Assembly (NCBI GenBank): GCA_003151215.1 | Contig: PLXB01000220.1 | Coordinates: 1,373-9,490 of the forward strand | Length of the DNA: 8,118 nucleotides | Source of the DNA: Ignavibacteriota bacterium | GTDB lineage: Bacteria > Bacteroidota > Kapaibacteriia > Palsa-1295 | Direction: 5' to 3' | Part shown: one piece after another, positions 6,093 to 8,118 of the stretch | Layout: each line of letters opens with the position of its first letter | Position numbering within the stretch: position 1 is the stretch's first letter | The notes under the pieces: model-generated | The model's input: the letters and a program-made list of their open reading frames with translations, nothing else | Told to the model about the DNA's origin: nothing | Database searches by the model: none | Program-made: the position numbers and the translations under genes

Positions 6093-6992
6093 TTATTTCT
6101 CATGCACTAATTTCACCGTCTTCACCTCACCAAACCCCGTTGCAATTCTCACATAAAGCGTACCGCTTGGAAGCGATCTGCCATCTATATGAACTTCATG
6201 TGTTCCCGCGTCAAGCGATGAGCCTCTGCCATCTCCCCAGACAAGCCTGCCAAGTTCATCATAGATTGCAAGCGTTACATACGACATGCGGTTCAATGTG
6301 AATTCAAGAGAAGTCTCTCCGATGAACGGATTCGGACTGGTAGTGAAGGATGCAAGATATTGGCTTGAAAGCGGAGACGTACCTGAAGAAACAGCATCTT
6401 TCAAAAGAAAGCCTAAGCCAAGTGAATCAAGTGGCGGAAGATGGGTTATGTCGTATCCGGCTTGCGCCGCAGCTGTGCTGTCTGTCGAATACTCCTTTTC
6501 GTCATTTTGATTCCAACATTCTTTATGATTATAACGTAGATAATTTATCACAGCAAAATCACCTATAACATGATACTTTCCATATTGGTATGTACCGGCT
6601 ATTGAGCCCATGCAGCTACAGAAATATGCTGCGCGTGTTGTATTGAGATACAAGACAGAAATAAGCCAATCGCGATAACGGTCATAACGCGTTGTATCGT
6701 CAGGCGCATATAATTGAACGGCACCATCAATATTACCAAATGCTGTATATGACATACTGTCAATTGCCGCACATTTTTCAACATATAATTTTAAACTGTC
6801 ATATTGCTGACGCGCCAAGGCAGTATCGCCGGGCAATGGATCTCTGTATTCCCATTCTTTCAGAAGTGCGCAAGAATCATAACTTTGCGCAAACACCGAT
6901 GCTGTGCAGAAAAAAATTGTGCAGCAGGCGAGAATCAACCGCCCCAGCCCCTCCTTGAAAAGGAGGGGCTTTCGTATTTTTTTATTTTTCAT
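6093..6992 (-). CDS. T9SS type A sorting-domain protein with five conserved cysteines, downstream paralog
   Basis: This secreted protein of 299 residues has no recognised function. Signal peptide about 1-35: a long basic leader, hydrophobic core LILACCTIFF, cleavage at SVFA|Q. The probable helical domain (about 36-200) carries QYDSLKLYVEKCAAID, DDTTRYDRYRDWLISVLYLN, FCSCMG (124-129) and QYGKY. Its cysteines at 41, 74, 125, 127 and 159 all recur in the neighbouring paralog. LPPLDSLGLGFLL (185-197) links to a T9SS sorting domain from SPNPF (219-223) to the end, with LAIYDELGRLVW and LPSGTLYVRI. I chose ATG 6992 over the in-frame TTG at 6998. It overlaps the end of the upstream paralog by 11 bp, so translation is probably coupled. 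Codons 8-16 of the signal peptide are a GC-rich hairpin absent from the paralog. Two hairpins follow the stop. The cysteines suggest disulfides or a bound cofactor; this is unproven. Confidence 0.85.
   Translation of the reverse strand: MKNKKIRKPLLFKEGLGRLILACCTIFFCTASVFAQSYDSCALLKEWEYRDPLPGDTALARQQYDSLKLYVEKCAAIDSMSYTAFGNIDGAVQLYAPDDTTRYDRYRDWLISVLYLNTTRAAYFCSCMGSIAGTYQYGKYHVIGDFAVINYLRYNHKECWNQNDEKEYSTDSTAAAQAGYDITHLPPLDSLGLGFLLKDAVSSGTSPLSSQYLASFTTSPNPFIGETSLEFTLNRMSYVTLAIYDELGRLVWGDGRGSSLDAGTHEVHIDGRSLPSGTLYVRIATGFGEVKTVKLVHEK
6241..6281. repeat. 41-bp block identical to 7127-7167 (paralog sorting domains)
   Basis: Within the sorting-domain coding regions of the tandem paralogs, 41 consecutive bases are identical between 6241-6281 and 7127-7167. 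They encode the segment around LAIYDELGRL. Shorter identical runs of about 22 bp lie to the right, around the LASFT and SLGLGF codons. Elsewhere third-position differences are frequent. The direct orientation, about 886 bp apart, makes the pair a substrate for recombination or gene conversion. Confidence 0.8.
6946..6970. repeat. GC-rich hairpin inside the signal-peptide coding sequence (repeat-like)
   Basis: AGCCCCTCCTT (6946-6956) and AAGGAGGGGCT (6960-6970) form a perfect 11-bp stem with loop GAA. On the plus strand it is followed by a long T-rich run (TTTCGTATTTTTTTATTTTT), the form of an intrinsic terminator for antisense transcripts. On the minus strand no T-run follows. It encodes KPLLFKEGL, residues 8-16 of the downstream paralog. 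CCCCTCC...GGAGGGG hairpins of this look are common as dispersed intergenic repeats in many bacteria, so insertion at the gene junction followed by capture into the reading frame is plausible. Confidence 0.7.
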
Positions 6993-7833
6993 GCTCAAGT
7001 TTTACCGTCTTCACTTCGCCAAACCCTGTTGAAATTCTCGCATAAAGTGTGCCGCTTGGAAGTTTCGCACCATCTATTTGCACCGTATGCATTCCCGCTT
7101 CAAGCGATGAACCGGGATACCCCCATACAAGCCTGCCAAGTTCATCATAGATTGCAAGCGTTACATAAGACATACGGTTCAATGTGAATTCCACCGAAGT
7201 CTCATTCATGAATGGATTCGGGCTTGAAGTGAAGGATGCAAGATATTGGGTGCTTAGCTGAGTTGAAGGAGATACTACTCCCGCTTTAAGTAAGAAGCCT
7301 AAGCCAAGTGAATCAAGCGGAGGTAAGTGCAAAACATCATAACCTAATCTTGACAATTGTGCACTATCCTTAGTATATTGCGCGCTCTCCCCTGCACCAA
7401 AACAGTCAGGATGATATTTCCACAAATAATCTTCAACTGTAAATGTGCCGATCGCTTTATATTTACCATATTGGAACGTCTCCATAATAGCCCCCATGCA
7501 CGCGCAGAAATATGCCGGGTTAGTTGTATTCAAATACAATACTGAAATTAACCAAGTTCGATAAGGATCAAAACGTGTCGTATCATCGCTCATAAATTGA
7601 ACAGCGCCAGTCATTTTTACAAATACATCCCAAGATTGATCATCTGTTGCAGCACATCCCTCTATATATAATCTAAGAGTATCATATTGCTCTTTATATT
7701 CTTCCGGAGTTTGAGGTTGTTTATAGCGAAACGATCTCCAGTAATAACAAGAATCTGAAGCTTGCGCGAACACAGATGCTGTGCAGAAGAAAACTGCGCA
7801 GCAGGCGAGGATGATATGAGATCTTTTACTCAT
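6982..7833 (-). CDS. T9SS type A sorting-domain protein with five conserved cysteines, upstream paralog
   Basis: This is a secreted protein of 283 residues from the same unrecognised family as the next gene. Signal peptide 1-23 (MSKRSH, hydrophobic IILACCAVFF, cleavage at SVFA|Q). The probable helical domain contains EQYDTLRLYIEGCAATD, DDTTRFDPYRTWLISVLYLN, FCACMG (109-114) and QYGKY, with cysteines at 29, 60, 110, 112 and 144. LPPLDSLGLGFLL (170-182) precedes a T9SS sorting domain starting at SPNPF (204-208). By hand alignment the sorting domains of the pair agree at about four residues in five, and the helical domains less. An in-frame TTG at 7899 would add 22 residues (305 in all), but ATG 7833 gives a normal signal peptide aligned with the paralog. 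No Shine-Dalgarno is visible for either start. The paralog gene begins inside its last codons, so the two form a coupled pair, probably delivered to the cell surface. Confidence 0.87.
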   Translation of the reverse strand: MSKRSHIILACCAVFFCTASVFAQASDSCYYWRSFRYKQPQTPEEYKEQYDTLRLYIEGCAATDDQSWDVFVKMTGAVQFMSDDTTRFDPYRTWLISVLYLNTTNPAYFCACMGAIMETFQYGKYKAIGTFTVEDYLWKYHPDCFGAGESAQYTKDSAQLSRLGYDVLHLPPLDSLGLGFLLKAGVVSPSTQLSTQYLASFTSSPNPFMNETSVEFTLNRMSYVTLAIYDELGRLVWGYPGSSLEAGMHTVQIDGAKLPSGTLYARISTGFGEVKTVKLEHEK

Positions 7834-7871
7834 GAATGGGCGTGCATTTATCGGAGGAATGAACGAAAGAT

Positions 7872-7899
7872 ACTCTACAATAATTATTCTGCGATGCAA
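7872..7899 (-). promoter_or_regulatory. Weak candidate promoter before the paralog pair
   Basis: On the minus strand, TTGCAT (7899-7894), a 16-bp spacer and TAGAGT (7877-7872) lie in the 73-bp gap between the gene ending at 7907 and ATG 7833. A start near 7865 would give a leader of about 32 nt. Both boxes are imperfect. No terminator hairpin was noticed in the gap, so the pair may instead be read through from upstream. Confidence 0.25.
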
Positions 7900-7906
7900 A
7901 TTTCTT

Positions 7907-8118
7907 TTACGGATCTTTCACGCAGCGGCAATACTCTCCGCTGCCTTTTATGTCCCCCGGAGATGAGGATGGGGATGAATCATAGTTCCATAGCCCCCAT
8001 AAATTCCAGGATGGATTTGTTCCGGATTGCACTGTGGTACTGGTGGTGCCAAATATCGCGACACTCCCAAGCTCAAGCGAAGAAGCCGGCACATTGCTCA
8101 TCGCGAAGATATACCCGC
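7907..8118 (-). CDS. C-terminal end of an unidentified protein, cut by window edge
   Basis: The reading frame is open from the window edge to a TAA at 7907-7909, giving the last 69 complete codons. An internal ATG at 8101 is not a convincing start, because the frame continues upstream through GYIFA and no ribosome site is seen. The fragment is rich in Ser, Thr, Gly and aromatic residues (NPSWNLWGLWNYDSS), as in extracellular domains, and ends in GEYCRCVKDP. The closing RCVKD resembles the end of the Fibrobacter succinogenes major paralogous domain (FISUMP), a surface-protein module common in this part of the tree. The rest is not clearly FISUMP, so this is a hint only. It lies upstream of the cysteine-rich paralogs on the same strand, 73 bp from the nearest, and could share their transcript. 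Confidence 0.6.
   Translation of the reverse strand, partial: GYIFAMSNVPASSLELGSVAIFGTTSTTVQSGTNPSWNLWGLWNYDSSPSSSPGDIKGSGEYCRCVKDP

Noticed and set aside
6692..7187. Plus-strand open frames opposite the cysteine-rich paralogs
   Set aside because: They are antisense to paralogs whose protein conservation supports the minus strand, and no signal peptide or family motif is seen.
7800..7801. Lipoprotein signal for the paralogs because of the LACC sequence in the signal peptide
   Set aside because: The hydrophobic core continues through CCAVFFCTASVFA to a normal signal-peptidase-I site, and I-L-A-C is a poor lipobox because Leu is at -2.

Overview
The window looks like a chromosomal segment from a member of the Bacteroidota/Chlorobiota/Ignavibacteria side of the FCB group. 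The main reason is three secreted proteins ending in a type IX secretion (T9SS) type A sorting domain, next to outer-membrane proteins of a diderm. Base composition is moderate by eye, most starts lack a strong Shine-Dalgarno, and genes are tightly packed. I cannot name a species.

Left part (1-3779, plus strand): the end of a tripartite drug/small-molecule exporter operon. It holds the C-terminal half of a TolC-family outer-membrane channel, a single-domain ABC ATPase of the YbhF/CcmA-like type, and two related ABC-2 permeases of the YbhS/YbhR/YhhJ type. The genes are 2-10 bp apart. A HlyD-type periplasmic adaptor would be expected just upstream, outside the window. The two permeases probably pair as a heterodimer, powered by the ATPase and connected through the adaptor to the TolC channel.

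Middle part (3785-5595, minus strand): a small outer-membrane beta-barrel protein converging on the exporter operon with a 5-bp gap, and a surface protein with a Gly/Asp/Thr repeat rich in His and Cys, a choice-of-anchor-D-like Ig domain and a T9SS tail. Between them lies a near-ideal intrinsic terminator (15-bp perfect stem) followed immediately by a plausible promoter. Then comes about 500 bp without a gene (5596-6092), holding a sigma70-like promoter, two hairpins sharing a GGCGGACTCT core, a 16-bp perfect palindrome and a short direct repeat.

Right part (6093-8118, minus strand): two tandem paralogous T9SS cargo proteins of a family I do not recognise, sharing five conserved cysteines in a probably helical N-terminal domain, preceded by the C-terminal end of another protein cut by the window edge. 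The downstream paralog starts inside the 3' end of the upstream one. A GC-rich repeat-like hairpin has become part of its signal-peptide coding sequence.

No tRNA, rRNA, CRISPR array, transposase or integrase was seen. The most interesting material is the His/Cys-rich repeat protein, the paralogous cysteine-rich cargo pair and the hairpin inside a signal peptide. I see no clear evidence of a complete new system.
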